Positions 12,110-26,700 are shown, counted from the first letter of the stretch. The stretch: DNA of 64,000 nt from Petrosia ficiformis (GCA_947044365.1 OX345636.1:7708001-7772000), one strand, 5' to 3'. The notes: a model not told the origin generated them from the letters alone. Numbers and translations: made by a program.

Positions 12110-13640
12110 CAGATTACATTGTACATACAATAATAATTATGTCATCTTCTGAGTGTAGTGAATGTGCTATCCCAGGGAAAACATCCCCTCTCCTTTATAT
12201 GTAATATGAAACACTACACATTACACAACTTCACACATACCTAACACACACTTATATACCTACCACAATTATACTCTCTCCCTCTCTTTTTCTCTCTCTC
12301 TCTCACTCTCACTCTCCCTCTCTTTTTCTCTCTCTCTCTCTCTCTCTATTTCAGGTTGAAGCAGTCGCAAAGAACTGAGAACGTTAACACCAGTAATAAA
12401 AATTGATGTTTATTTTTTTCATAATAGTTTTTATTATTAATTTTATAAATTATAAATTATGAAGCCAGAATGACATTCAACTGTCAAGACCAGTTTCCAG
12501 CCCCACCATGTTTGTATACATGGAGCTATCCAATCAAGAGCTATATGTATGCAGTAATTATTACTTAAGAAGACCACCTATAGTTGAATAATCCATGTAT
12601 AACGTTTTGTGTGTATATGTAGTACATGTTTCATTAACATGCAAGTGCATTTGAAAGACAATAAGCAGAAACTTGAGAAGCACTTTGATCGTACTATATA
12701 TATAAATTATATACACTATATAGGCTGTGGCTATATATATACTGGCCAATAATTATTAGTAAAATCCAATACACATGGATGAACATACAGCTCTGAACTT
12801 AGAACACCCAATCACATCAAAATGTTGAACTTATAGTCCTGCTCTATGGACCAAAGTGGAAACTCCCAATCCTATATTGAAATGTTGTGTTTACACACAT
12901 ACACAAAAAAGCAAAATGCACAAAAAAAAACAACATTCAATCCCAGTCCAAGATCAAAAATACAACCTTAAACTTATGTAGGATCAAATTATAGCACCCA
13001 TGTGTGATTCACACCACAAGATTGTGACATAGCTGTCATACCATAAGTTGATCCAAGTTATGGTGCAATCAAATCCTGCTGGCAACACCATGCAATTGTA
13101 TTCAAAATGAGTGTGCATGTAAATTAAATTTAAAACACATTCATACGTCAATTGCAGTTTGCAAACACTCTTCTACAAGTAATGTTATACACTGAAATTA
13201 AAGACCTATAACATGTTGCAAGATTTAAACAAGTGTAGTTATAAAGACAGTAAAATCATGCAATTTATATTTCAGATGAAGAAGGCCTCTAAATACATAA
13301 GATCCGCATTACCTGGAATTTGGACATTTACTATCATTATTAAATTTTAATGCATGCCCAAGTGTATAATTATATACATTACCAAACTGTCATTGTGGAG
13401 AATTGTATTATCATGAAGATACTTCAATGAATCTTTAGTAGCAAATTAGATTCAAGACCTTGAGGATCATTGTGTTGTGATTTTTAAAAGGAATATGACA
13501 TCCCATATAGTAGATACACTAATTTGTGAGTTTCATGATCTGTAATTCCATCCATTATAGGCAGGGAAGATTCAAGTAAAATAGTTTAGATGACAATACA
13601 TCATCTGAAGGAAACACTGCAGTCAGTTCCTTATCATAGG
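12110..13640 (+). repeat. Duplicated block C, copy 1 (pairs with 43600-45490)
   Basis: Shared in order: TTCAGATTACATTGTACATA, the (CT)n run before ATTTCAG, AAAGAACTGA, CCAGTTTCCAGCCCC, TTAACATGCAAGTGCATTTG, GAAAGACAAT, ATGTTGCAAGATTTAAACAA and TCATCTGAAGGAAACACTGC. No convincing gene in either copy. Confidence 0.85.
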
Positions 13641-15050
13641 GAAACACTTTATACATACATCTAAATGTGATGGCATATAACCACTACTTACAACACTTTG
13701 CAAAAACAATTTAAATCACCTTAAAATGTTACTATTATTATTATTCCAATGGTGCATTTGTTCCAGATTACGAAGAAGGGATACCTAATCCTTCTAAGAG
13801 TTTTTTAGTGTGGGGATTGTGTTATCCCTACAGATTTCAGTGTGTGGGTGCTGTTAATCAACCATCTGGGAATCCACTCACGAAATTTCAAAGACTATGA
13901 CCCATCCATTGTCATCATCATGCAGTGACAGAGATATATAAGCCAGAGGACACAACTCAGAAACACACAGCTAAATGGTCTCCTGATAATAGTGAAGGTA
14001 TAACTATTATTCCTAACACTCTCTTGAAGTACATTAGATAAGAAGTTCTTGAGAGAACATCAGTAGTAATAATTTTACTGATGAAGAGAAATTCTCAAAA
14101 ATATATTTTTTGATATCTCTTTTTCTTGAAATACTTTAGTAACAATTGGAATCTATGTTTCAAACACTCAAAATATAACATTACCTTCTTGTTCAAAATT
14201 CATCTGTTAGTTTCCAGCCCCACCAATTGAAATTTGAAAGTTATTTTAATGAGGGAGCTATGTCTATCTCACAGCTAGTTGCTAAATATTGAGATATTGT
14301 GAGGATCGACTGGATCAGTTGTTATTATCATGATTAATTATTATTATTCACTATTATTATTATTATTGTTATTACTCATTATTTTTCATTATCATTATTA
14401 TCATCAAAATTTTACAACTCAGTATTAAATAATAAATATGTATAAGTTTAAGGAGTCGATTGCCAAGAGTACAAAAAAGTTAGAGTGAAGAAAAATTAGT
14501 TGGAGTCGAATAGCTTTTCTTAAAGCCCTGATGTCTTAGTAGCTGAAGCTTTGGTATCCTTCTCTAAAATAGTAGCTATTACAGTAGTAGGTCAGTAGCT
14601 GGGAAACTACTCTTTTCCGCTCTCAAAAAAGGAATTCACGCCAGTTTTACGCATGCGCATTCACAATCATCCGCTACGCTTGTACTTGTGCGCGCTCCAG
14701 AGCGTAGCACTTTCAGTTTTATAATAAAAAAGGCTGCAGTTTATTGTCTTCTATTGTACATATACACTATCTATCAAGTCATAATCCTACTTTTACTTCC
14801 CTTCATACAGCTTATAAATACACAGAACTGTTGTATTGAAAGATATATATATACTTAATATGGAACTTCTTTTAAAATGTCATTTTCAATTTTTATTGGA
14901 TTATCATCACTGTGCATGTGTTGTATATACTATTACGGGGAATCCAGCCCCACCCATGCATGCAGTGTTGCGCTAATTGCAATTTGCGCTTGCAGCCACA
15001 GGCTGGAACTATACAATCACGTGCATGTTTAAAATGCTGTGTGTTTCTGT
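13640..15050. other. Non-coding; short ATT-repeat near 14335
   Basis: No gene seen. A CpG-bearing patch (14640-14720) contains GCATGCGCA. The motif CCAGCCCCACC occurs at 14215 and 14945. Confidence 0.45.
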
Positions 15051-16555
15051 TCGATTATGTATTTCTTCGTTTGTGAACAAGATTAGCCAGTAAAGTTATT
15101 AATATGGTGAGCTTTTTTTTTGTTCTACTGATCATGACAATGTCTCAAATTTATATTGTTTATAATTATACAACAGATACTATAATGTAGACCTGAATCA
15201 CCTGATCAAAAATATATTTAGGATATAGCATTGCTAAATGAAATACCCAACTGCTAGTAAATTTGTACACTTATATATTGTATTATAATAAGACTACACC
15301 ATATTTAAAAATGATTCAGACTTTTTGTCTCAACAGTAGCAGTTGTATAACTAAAGACCATTTATATAGCTTTTAATCATATGTATGTGTTGCTTGGGCT
15401 AATTTATCAATACAATAGACCAGGGTAACATATAATCACTGTCAATTACTGATTAGCGTTCAGGAAGCTCTTTTGAATCCTTTGCAAAGTAGTTAAACCT
15501 CTTGTATTTCAGCCTGATAGTAAGTTTCCTAATAAGTCCTCAATATAACAGTTGGTGGATATGCAACTGCTTCAACATTATACACTAAACCCAGCTACAT
15601 ATAAAATGTTGTCAGCTGTTTTAAACAGTTCATCACTACTTCTGCTATTAAACTAATCATAGTATTATGAAGAATTGTGGCAATAGCTTATGATAATGTG
15701 AGAGGAACTGTCTATTTTAACTATTGATTAATTAACCTACAATTTACAATTTTAATAATCACAAATACATGTACTTATGAAACTGTATGTCATGTGTCAT
15801 GTGACACAATTTTATTACACTCATGATTAAAATAATATTCCTATCTCATTACTTAACTATAATCTTTTCCACTAGATTGGTAATCTATTGTATATCATGT
15901 GACATAGATACTATTACACTAAAATAATATATAGCAAATGAATGTTGCATGACCCTCCCTCCCCTAACTGTTGCAGATTTATATACAAGATATAATTATG
16001 GGCTGGGTTTTTCATGAAACTATTGTCAGTATACATGTTCAAAGGTTTTAATTTTCTTTATTTAGAAAGAGATGTTGTTAGGACAGTTAGTGATGTAAAC
16101 CTCGTGTTGGAAGACTGTAAGAAGCCACACCTCATCGGATTTCTTACCTTTTTTGATTGCTTGTAGTATGGTAGAGAAAATATTAGTGAATGCTCGTTCT
16201 TGCCACTTCAAAGGAGTTTATACACGCCAAGTATGAAATTCCAGGAGTGTCCAGTTCTTGAGGTATAGCAGGGTCACACACACACACACATACAGACATT
16301 TTTGCAAACAATTTACAGTAACCTACCCGAAGAAGGAAGGTCAAATGTTCCTATCTCATCACTATAATCATTCCCACTAGATTAGTAATCACATGATATT
16401 ATAGAGGAATACTCTTTACATGAGAATGGAGGTATTGTCATTATCATTAACAACAACTGAACTAATATTTATGATCAGTGAGGTGAATAATTATTATAAT
16501 CATAACAGCTGAGATGTTTATAAGAAATATTTTCATGGCCTGTAGAGCTACATGT
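15051..16555. other. Non-coding, nothing certain
   Basis: An ATG immediately followed by GTGAGC at about 15104 resembles a first exon consisting of the start codon, but I could not find a convincing partner exon. Confidence 0.4.
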
Positions 16556-16559
16556 TTTT

Positions 16560-16925
16560 CCCTATAATAGATTTCCATCTGGTTTAATTATATACGTATA
16601 TATATATATATATATTTATGTTTGTGACTACTTACCAGAGTGTGCGTTGTACATGTATTTGTAGTTAAGGAAGATGTGTCATTCCAGGGGGGTCAGTCCA
16701 TTAATAGGTGTGGCATTTAAAAGAATGCGCACTCAAGCTACAAACCTTCAGTAAGATTCTAAAACTGCTAATAACTGCAGAAATAGTAGAAGATGATGCA
16801 ATTACACATTCTTCAGACCAAAGGTTTCATAGTATGCATAAAGATAGAGACACTAGTGCATCAACATTGACTGATTTATAGTCACTGCAAAGCAATCATA
16901 GAGAAACCTTTCCTCAATACCTTCT
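16560..16925 (+). mobile_element. MITE family M2, diverged copy
   Basis: Same family as 46795, 53680 and 54264. Landmarks: TAGTTAAGGAAG, a CpG-poor version of AAAAGAATGCGCACTCAAGC, CTAATAACTG, AGAGACACTAGTGCATCA and a final AAGCAATCATAG. It lies just 3' of the TRAF gene and is included in the duplication at 53.7 kb. Confidence 0.6.
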
Positions 16926-17675
16926 TGTTTCTGCTTTTTTTTTAAATTGTTGTATATCTCCTGAGTCCTCCATTTATTTCATGAATTCTATTTTATGCAT
17001 GTGTGGAATATGTGTTCCTACATAAACTGTAGTTCCCATTATTAAATAATGTTAATAACTTTTTATTAAAATATTAAATGTACTAATATACATGTACCAT
17101 AACAACAAACTAATATAATATAAAATACTGTATTTTCATCTAAAATATATAGTAAACTACTTGTATTACATGTAACTAATAATTATATAACTATTGTTTA
17201 TATTATTAATGTATAATAATTTTAGATATTACAAAACACAATTTATCACTATTAATATATTCAGTGTTATAATTAGCATTGTATTCCAAATCACTGTGTG
17301 ATATGAAGTCAGGTATACCCCATCCATCAGCAGCAAATATGTCTCCTTGTGTGACTCTTGTACGATGTTCTAATGGTGCTTTGTAATGGTCGATAGTCTT
17401 CTCCACATGTCCCTTATCCTCCCTCCAATTGAGTAGTTGAATAGTAATCTCACTATTGAAAGGCCATTTTAAGATTTCGTCATTTTGACCTTCCATGAGC
17501 CTCACACTAACACTTACATGTGTACCTGTACCAGTACTGTAACCATTAGCATGTACTATTAACTTAAACTTGTATCCATCTGGTCCACTGCACAAATGTG
17601 GACTCCACCATGTATCAGCTACTCTCTTGTATTCACTAAAGCTGTACATAGTGATAGTACATGGAGGGAGGAGAT
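16925..17675 (-). repeat. Duplicated block D, copy 1 (pairs with 54122-55353)
   Basis: Terminal MATH exon plus 3' flank. From 17101 to 17210 I see one difference from 54782-54891. Further out (16925-17060) the copies differ at roughly one base in twelve. Confidence 0.9.
17062..17067 (-). promoter_or_regulatory. Candidate polyadenylation signal of the TRAF-like gene
   Basis: AATAAA on the minus strand, about 140 nt past the stop codon. In the duplicate copy near 54260 the similarity breaks exactly here because another element is inserted. AATAAA is common in AT-rich DNA, so this is suggestive only. Confidence 0.35.
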
Positions 17676-17726
17676 AAGGGAACTCAGTTACAGGTGTATG
17701 AATATACCAAATAGGTACATCTGGAC
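17206..17726 (-). CDS. TRAF-like gene exon 5: third, terminal MATH domain
   Basis: Acceptor CAG at 17729-17727, entered in phase 1, 521 nt ending in a TAA stop at 17206-17208. The linker PDVPIWYIHTPVTEF precedes the core MYSFSEYKRVADTWW, YKFKLIVHANG, GTHVSVSVRLMEGQND, IQLLNWREDKGHVE and KLCFVISKIIIH. The coding start is the splice site rather than the internal ATG. An orphan duplicate of this exon lies at 54887-55353. Confidence 0.87.
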
Positions 17727-20700
17727 CTGTAATATAATTTAGTATAATAAATAATTATTAATGCACATATAAAAGATTTTACCGATATTGCAATAAACTT
17801 TAGATATGTACCAGTAACCAATATCGATTCACTATTACTTCTATACCTTCTGGCTTTCAATGAACATATTCTCAATAATTTTGAGTATCACAAAAGATGT
17901 TATAATTACAAGAAATGACATTATTAGTGCAATTTGTACAATATCAGTTACATCTGGTAGAAATAACCGATACCAATACTAAAAGGTAATGAACAATACT
18001 GATTACCAATCCATTATTATTATATCTTATAATGAATTCATAGCCCATACAATTTCATATGGTGTGCAGGTTTATATATTGACTTCATACTATGTTTTAT
18101 TACCTGTATGTATGATAACTTTAGACACTCTGAAACATAGTGTGTCGTTATGAAGGTATTCTGTGTTGTTATCAGCATTGTAGGGTAACTTCATGTGAGG
18201 AATGACTTGAAGTTTAATCCATGAACCTTGTACTGCCTCTTCATCCATTACTCTTGTACGATATTCAACTCGTAGATTATGGTGGTTGATGATCATCTCC
18301 ACATGTCCCTTATCCTCCCTCCAGTTCAGTAATTGAATAGCAATCTCACTATTCAATGGCCACTTCAAATACTCGTCATTCTCCCCCTTCATGTGACGTG
18401 CACCTACACTTAGGTGTGTATCTTTATCAATACCAAACCCATTAGCTTGAACCTCTAATTGTAATTTATATCCATTGGTTGTGGAGTAAAAAGGTACACT
18501 AAACCACTGATCACCAACTCTCTTGTGTTCATTGTAGTTGAACATTGTAATTGTACATGGAGGGAAGAGGTGTGGGGACTGAGTCTCAGGACGGATATAC
18601 CAGGTTGGTATATCAGTACCTATGATAATAAATATAATATTTAATACATAAAATTAATTTACATAATTATAATATCTTCATGAGGTATAGTAACTATACT
18701 ATAATAGTATATATCATGAAAAGAAGTGGTCACAATATAATGGATCAGGAATGTATAATTATGGTATATTACATGTATGTACTGGTGTGTCATCTAATAT
18801 CTATTGGTGTGTCGTCGATACAGTGCTACATCATGGGTAACACACTAGTATATAATAATTATGCTAGTACATATAGCATACAACATTTTCTATAATTATG
18901 ACTCCGTGGTTATGACTATTTATCTTAAATCAAATTTATTATATTTGATTTTTTAATAAATATATGGTTACTATGAAAACATGTTACATTTTAGTAGCTA
19001 ATCACATGTACAATGTTGATGATTATTAAATATGTTTTAAATTCATACATGTATCTAATTGATAAATAGACGGATTTAGACCTATGTACATTATGATGAT
19101 ATAACTTCAGGATATGAAAAGTATTGAGTATAATACTGGTATAATATATTACTTATTATTACTGGATCACATGATCTAGTAAATGGTTACATATTATTAT
19201 CACACCTGCTGTTATTATTTTCCTGTCCATTCATTGTTGTTCATATTATAACTAGTAATAGATATATTGAACAGTTGAGACAACATTTTATACAGTATAA
19301 CAATCATTAACTAACACTTATACACACCTCATCATACCATATCACTTTATTAAAGTATAACGATAATAATGTCATGCAGGATATGATAGGATCAAATGAA
19401 ATGTAATGTAATTATATTACATATGATAACGAAGTGACATGTATTATATAAAGTACATGTAATTGAATAATATATCCTATTAGAGGTTATTTGATTACAT
19501 CATTTACATGATAATACATAAAAAGTAAACTGTGTCACACTGTGAGTCTGATATTTTGAGTGGTAAACTACTATACAAAACAATAATAACAGTATCCATT
19601 ACATGTACTTGTTGTGTTCTACTACTGGTAATATAATGTTGATAAAACCCTTTAGTCGGGTAGTTCCTAAGTGTAGTTGAATAACATACTAGGTATATAT
19701 GATTACAACTTCTCTGTTTCCAGATAATACAATAGAATCAAGCTTTCTTTTACCACTCATTTCATGAAGAATATCTGGTAAATCCCAGAGTATGAAATAT
19801 TGTGACATAATTTAAATAACCTCTCAACTATTTAAAAGAAGCTGGTATTTATCATTCATATTTTTAATCCTCATTTATTATGTACATGTATTGTATTTGT
19901 ATTGACCTCTTCATGATGAGATCATGTAGATATAATCAAAGATTGATATTAATATAAATGATGTTACAGACATTCTAAGTGAGGGTTGGTTCTGCTGGTT
20001 AGTCTACTGTTCATCAGCTTATAGTCCAGTTAGATATTTGAGAAGATAGAAACAGCTGGTTTTGAAACTAGTTTTGGAATTAGTACAATGCTATGCTCTT
20101 CTGCCATCAAGGTATCTGGTGGCGTAAAAGTGCCTGACTAGATACCAGAAGGTCCATGGTTCAATCCCCATTCATAGTCCATGCAGACTTATTTTATTTT
20201 ATTATTTTTTCTAATACACATGTACATGTACCTTATGATATTAGCCTTATGTCTAAAGTAAACTAGTGTTTAATAGTACATCATGTACATGTACATATAT
20301 AGTAATACTTGTGCATGTACATACTGGATTGGATATACATGTACATGTATACATGTACATGTAGGTGTTTAGTATTGATATTGTACAGGTAGTGTTTAAT
20401 ATTATATATAGTAATACATGTACACACTGGATATACATGTACATGTAAAGGTGTTTAGTATTGATATTGTACAGGTAGTGTTTAATATTATATATAGTAA
20501 TACATGTACACACTGGATATACATGTACATGTATGGGTGTTTAGTATTGATGTTGTACTGGTAGTGTATACATGTAAGTGTTGATACAAGTCACATATAC
20601 ATGTATATAAGTGTCACTTTGTTTGTATATTACTTGCTACATGTGACTGATTAGGTGCAAGTGATCCAACAGTAGCTGCATGTGTCAGTATACATGACTT

Positions 20701-23700
20701 ACAGCTGGCAGTGAATAAGGTGTATTCAATTTGTGGTTTATACATGTACATGTACATGTATGGTTACTGGACCATGTAGTTTTGGGTCGATGTATAATTA
20801 TAATTATTTTAAATAATGTTTACAAAGAGATTTCTGAGCTAACATGATGTTTTTGTAAACTTTATTTTATAGTAAGTAGAAGTAGACATCTGCTCGTGAC
20901 CAAGCTATAAACACAGACAAAACAAAATTAGTATCTAATAGATTACTCATATATTTTGACTTCCCATTACTATTAGCTACTGATGTGCAGTGATTTCCCC
21001 CTGTATTTCCCAATGGTCCTTGTTAATATTTATTATGATTATTTATAGGTTTTGCCTACTAGCTAAATAAGTTATTACATTAAGAGCCATTGTCATAGCT
21101 CAGTGCCTCCAACTAGAAATTACTCTTAGTGTTTATAATCTTAAGTATTGTTATGAAACTTTACGTACATGTATTTTCAAAAATAAAAACATGATGAATA
21201 ACATATATACACTCAGTTATTCAGTACAGCTGGTCCAGAACTCCTGGTTGGTTTAGTTGAAATTTAGGTTTTTTTTCTCTAGCAGGTACACTGACATTAG
21301 TATCACTAACTGTAACACTACTAGCTGTAGACTCACTACTATAGGCTTTACTAGATCTGAGCTGCTACTGAAAGACACTCCATGTTTTTAGTCAAAGCAT
21401 ATGCACTTTCTGTACTTGTAGTGTAATGTTCTGTGATCCATATTATTATACGTATAATTTCATATAATTAGTGAAAAATCCATGTAATTGAAGGCACTGA
21501 ATGCTAACCTGATTATCTACATGTATATTGTAGTTATAAAAAGAGAGTAATGTTATTAATTTACTCCATTTTTTTTACGATAGTATTATAATTAGTCTAT
21601 AACAAATACAATGTAATTGTGTTTATGTATGAAGTGAAATATACTTTATAAAGCCCTAATCATGTGAAATAATAAGTCATACAGTGATCTGTACAGGAAT
21701 TAGTACAATCCTATGGTCTTCTGCCATCAAGGAATCTGGTGGCTCAGATAGTAAAAGTGCCTGACTAGATACCAGAGGTCCACGGTTCAATCCCCATTCA
21801 TAGTCCATGCAGACTTATATTATTTTTTTCTAATACACATGTACATGTACCTTATGATATTAGCCTTATGTCTAAAGTAGACTAGTGTTTAATAGTACAT
21901 GTACATGTACATGTATATAGTAATACTTGTGCATGTACACACTGGCTATACATGTACATGTATAGGTGTTTAGTATTGATATTGTACTGGTAGTGTTTAA
22001 TATTATATATAGTAATACATGTACACACTGGATATACATGTACATGTATAGGTGTTTAGTATTGATATTGTACAGGTAGTGTTAAATATTATAATTATAT
22101 ATTATTACATGTACACACTGGATATACATGTACATGTATAGGTGTTTAGTATATTGATATTGTACAGGTAGTGTTTAATATTATATATGGTAATACATGT
22201 ACACACTGGATAAAGTCACATGTACATGTATGATAAACCAGTACATGTAAGTGTATATACTGTACATGTACATGTATAGGTGTTTAGTATTGATGTTGTA
22301 CAGGTAGTGTATACATGTAAATGTTGATACAAATCACATGTACATGTATATAAGTGTCACTTTGTTTGTATATTACTTGCTACATGTGACTGATTAGGTG
22401 TAAGTGATCCAACAGTAGCTGCATGTGTCAGTATACATGACTTACAGCTGGCAGTGAATAACATTTCAGCAGTTGTATTCAATTTGTGGTTTATACATGT
22501 ACATGTATGGTTGGTTTAATTTCACTAGACCATGCAGTTTTGGGTCAATATATAATTATATTTTAAATAATGTTTACAAAGTGTTTTCTGAGCTTGCATG
22601 ATATTGTAAACTTTATTTTGATTCCAATAGCATCTCAGAAGACAAGAAAGTTCTTCGCAATGACTCCTTCATCAGCAATTCTCTTCAAAACTTCCTCCAA
22701 GCTCTCTAGGTAGTGAGTAAGGGTAGATCCAGACACCAAAATATCATCAATGTAACAATGTGTCCTATTTTGATTATAATCTGAGCTGGCTTGAAATGGG
22801 ATTCCCTGATCAATGAACTGTGAGAAACACTAGCATAGTAAGTGCAGATTTTTAACTAATAATGTAGAGTACTTAGGCTATGTAATAGATGAGAAGGGAT
22901 TGCATTCCTAAGACAAAAAGCTTGAAGCTATTCGTAATGCCCCAGTACCCTAGAATGTGCAACAGATGAGATTCCTGCTAGGGCTTGTCTACTACAATCA
23001 GTGCTGCATTTATGGGGGCATTCGCCCTCCCTAGGGGAGCTCCTGCCCCCCCCCCCCTAGACTTTCATGAGTGTGACGTAAAAGTAAATACCACATGCAT
23101 AGTCAGCACACAGTTCAGCATTTCCATAATTTTCACCATTCAACACTTAGACCAGCTATACAGATACATGAAAGCGATCAAATTCATTAATGATTACTGT
23201 TTTTGATCTCTTTCATGTTATATCTGTATAGTCTAAGTGTGAAATGGTGCAATGCTGAACTGTGTGCTGACATTGCTGTAGTTTTCGTCATACAGAATGA
23301 CTCTAGAGTAGATAATCAGGAAATACATGGCTAGAAATTTCAACTGTTACAGAAAAATACACAAGTGTTTCCCAAAATGTCACACAAAGTCCCTTAGTTT
23401 ACTTACGGTACATGGTAACATCTTGCCCCCCCTACGTTCTCAAAAGTCTCATATTGCCCCCCTAGCTTCATTTTCTGTATGCAGCACTGACAATGGTAAA
23501 TGTTTTCCCTAATCTGGCTTCAGTCCTATATCCCTTATTAACTCTTACAGCACTGAGCTTGTTTTACAAATTACTTCCCATTTCCAACACTGCGACTCTA
23601 TTGCATATATTTTGGCCACCGTTCACTTTCTCTATCCCAAACTTGGCTCCTTTTCCGACATGGAGCACTACTTCTACCAACTTGCTTACCGGGACTCGAA

Positions 23701-26700
23701 AGTCCCCAAGCGCTTTGTAGGATTAAATCAAATGCAGTGCTCTCCCTCTTTTGACTGGAACTGGGGCAAGCAAAATGACCCCACTGCATGTTGGCTTCAG
23801 CTACACCTACGATTTCAGGTTTTACAGCAAGGGAAATGCCTCAGGTACCCACCAGAGCATGTGGGCGGGGTCACTGAAACCACAATTTGCCTGGACGTCT
23901 TTATCACATTAAACTCAATCTCCGCAGTAATAGAAGTAGCTTCTAACAATCTATACTTCTCAGAACATTTAATAAAAGATTGAAGCTCATCCAACAAAGC
24001 TTTGGACTCGCCTCTGGTTAAAATAATTTTTTTACGTGTTTCTCTCACTGGAGTAACTTGTTTAGTCGTCTCTTGTTCTAAAAGGTTTTGAGCAGCTAGT
24101 CTAGGAGATTCTCTAGGAGTAACAACAGGCGGTATTGACACTCCTTTGGTCTTCTTTATCGACGCCATAACAGTTTCATGTGGTGTCTAAAAATAGTATA
24201 TCCGCTAGTGTGGGAATGCAACAAAAATATCTAATTAACGGCATTCAATGCGTGGGAGTTTCACGCTCCTTCTCTCTTACTTTTTTCCATCATGCGCTCC
24301 TGATTACATGTACAATACTATAATAGAACCCTACCCCTGTCTAGAATACATACTAGATAGTGTAATACCATATATACTGTAATTATTTCATGCAGGCTTA
24401 CATGAAGCTTTTAAACATAATCATTGTGTTTGTTTCAAAACACAATCACATTATAATTCATGAACAAAATTTTAATATCATAACATTATTATGTACATTA
24501 ACCCAGTGATTTAGTGTTTTCAACATAGTGGTGCTGGCACAGAAATCAAAGGATATTTGTGATTTAATTAAATTCCTTTGATCATGTCAAAGGGAAATGG
24601 CATTACATAGAGTGGTGCAGCACCTCTCTTCAACTCTTTTGCTAGAACCTTGCATTAATCTTCTCAATAGGAGAGATGTATATCTGAACTAACAATTTGA
24701 GTTTACATCATACAGAGTGTAATGTCATTTCTAAATGAGGCTTTTAATTTGTGCTCTGAAGTGCCACATTAAGATTGATGGTTATGTATCACATGACATG
24801 TCACATGATTGTCTATAATTTTCATTATGCTAGTAATAATTATAATTCATAAAGCGGTGATATTGTACATGTAAGTTAATGATACGCATGTACATGTATA
24901 TGTAGTAGACATGACACATGTATAATATCTTCAGACAGATAAGAATAACTCTACATGGTATTATTATCAAATTATTAATAATTATTCATTTCAGTATATT
25001 CATATGTAGTAATATGTTGTATAAGTTATATCAAGTAGTTTGAGACAGACATAGGGCGAAGCACTTCAAAAAGTGCTTGAGCATAATCTGAAGTATACAG
25101 TAAAGTGCTTGAAGCTGTAAACTGCTCATATAGTTGAACAGGCGGAAGTGCTTTGAGCACAAACTGAAGCACCCTGAAAGTGGTTCAAGCATAATTTTAA
25201 GCACATTTCTAATTAAACAGCGCCAAAAAAGCAATTTTTAGTTAATTAGATTATTGTTACTTTTTATAAACATTGTTTTTTGAAAAGTACTGTCTTTAAT
25301 TTGTCATCATTCAGTCCAAAACACCTTCCAGCTATGCTATAAAGTCATGATAATTACACATTTTAAAACTATCAGCCTGGTACATGTATATATTTAAAAG
25401 TAATTTATAAACTGTTTTGAATCATTTCTACTTAACAAGCACTTAATTGTACTTCATAAGCACTTTTAATAAAACGTGCTTAAGCATAAGCATAAGCACT
25501 TTACCAGAAAGATGATCAAGAGCACTTTCAAGCACTCCAAAAAATGTGGTTATAGCAGTTTTACGTAAGTACAAGCACATTTGTGCTCACTCCATATTTG
25601 GTTTGAGATACATGTAGTCTTGTCTCCACTACCCACACTATTAACAAACAAAGATATCTGGTGACTTTAATTGAATTTCTTGTCATTTGAAACTAACAAG
25701 TGTATATAGAGAAACAAACATCCCTATGATTGCTTTACAAATTTAAGTGAAGATAAAAGTATGCTTTGTGATGTCCAGCATTCAGTAATTATGGCTGACT
25801 TTATCATGCCTGAAACACAACAGCATACTACAGTTATTATTCTGATTATCTACTCTGTTTACCTTTTAAAGAACCTTGTAGAACTTAAAGAATATATTTC
25901 AGGTAGGATAGCTAGCTATTTGTTCCAGTTTCTACGTAAGCTACACAGTTTTCTTTGAAATTCTTTCTGCTGGGATCTGTAGAGCTTGATCGCGCGTTCT
26001 TTTACGCGCCACGCCCATTAATTGACCGAGCCCCCGGGAAGATGTAACTTCCTTAACTACATATACAACGCATACTCGCGTAGGTGACACCAGAATATAA
26101 TTATATTATATAATTATAATATTATATATTATATATAGTTCGAACCCGTGGGAAAGCAATCATAGGGATGGCCCTACGGGCCATAAAAAGTATCACTGAA
26201 AAGATGATGGATCACTACAGATAAGACTGTATTGTAGCACTTTATTATTTTATCTACAAAACTATGCTTTTTATAGACTTGATAAACAAAGTAATTTTCT
26301 TTAACATTGTTGTGACATCACAAATTTGATTGGTTAGCCAGAAATCTGCTCAATAACAAGAAACTATACTGAAGTCACCAGTTGACTTTTTACTAATTAA
26401 GAGCATGAGCTTTTGGGGATGAGACTATGTTTGAGTAAGGATCTGATGAACTGTGTAATGTTTTTTGTCTGCTATATAAACTGTAATCTTCATTTCAGTA
26501 CAATAATAATTGATAAATCACAAATACTTTGGGCTGACCTAGTATTAGCTTTCATGCTATTTTGTACTAGTCCCTTGCTTTGCATAAATGATTTGTTAAT
26601 TGTAATGGAGAAGCTCCACCTTAACTACATGTAGTCACACCACTTGAGATATATCTAGTGATCTTCTATCAATTTATTGGTTATGTTGACTCAGTATACA

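Noticed and set aside
11600..12110. Possible CRISPR-like array
   Set aside because: Direct head-to-tail units without unique spacers in a eukaryotic setting; ordinary tandem repeat.
12280..12360. (CT)n followed by ATTTCAG as a real 3' splice site, also at 43770
   Set aside because: Both duplicated copies lack an open frame after the AG; likely a simple microsatellite.
15051..16140. ATG followed by GTGAGC at about 15104 as a one-codon first exon, with a candidate second exon near 16064
   Set aside because: The joined reading stops after about eleven codons and I found no other partner exon.
17684..17875. Separate 63-codon minus-strand gene upstream of exon 5
   Set aside because: It spans the exon 5 splice acceptor in the wrong frame; the exon's true frame runs through the same bases.
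21730..21800. Functional tRNA gene
   Set aside because: A and B boxes are present but the anticodon stem is poor and acceptor ends do not pair; better explained as a tRNA-derived SINE head.
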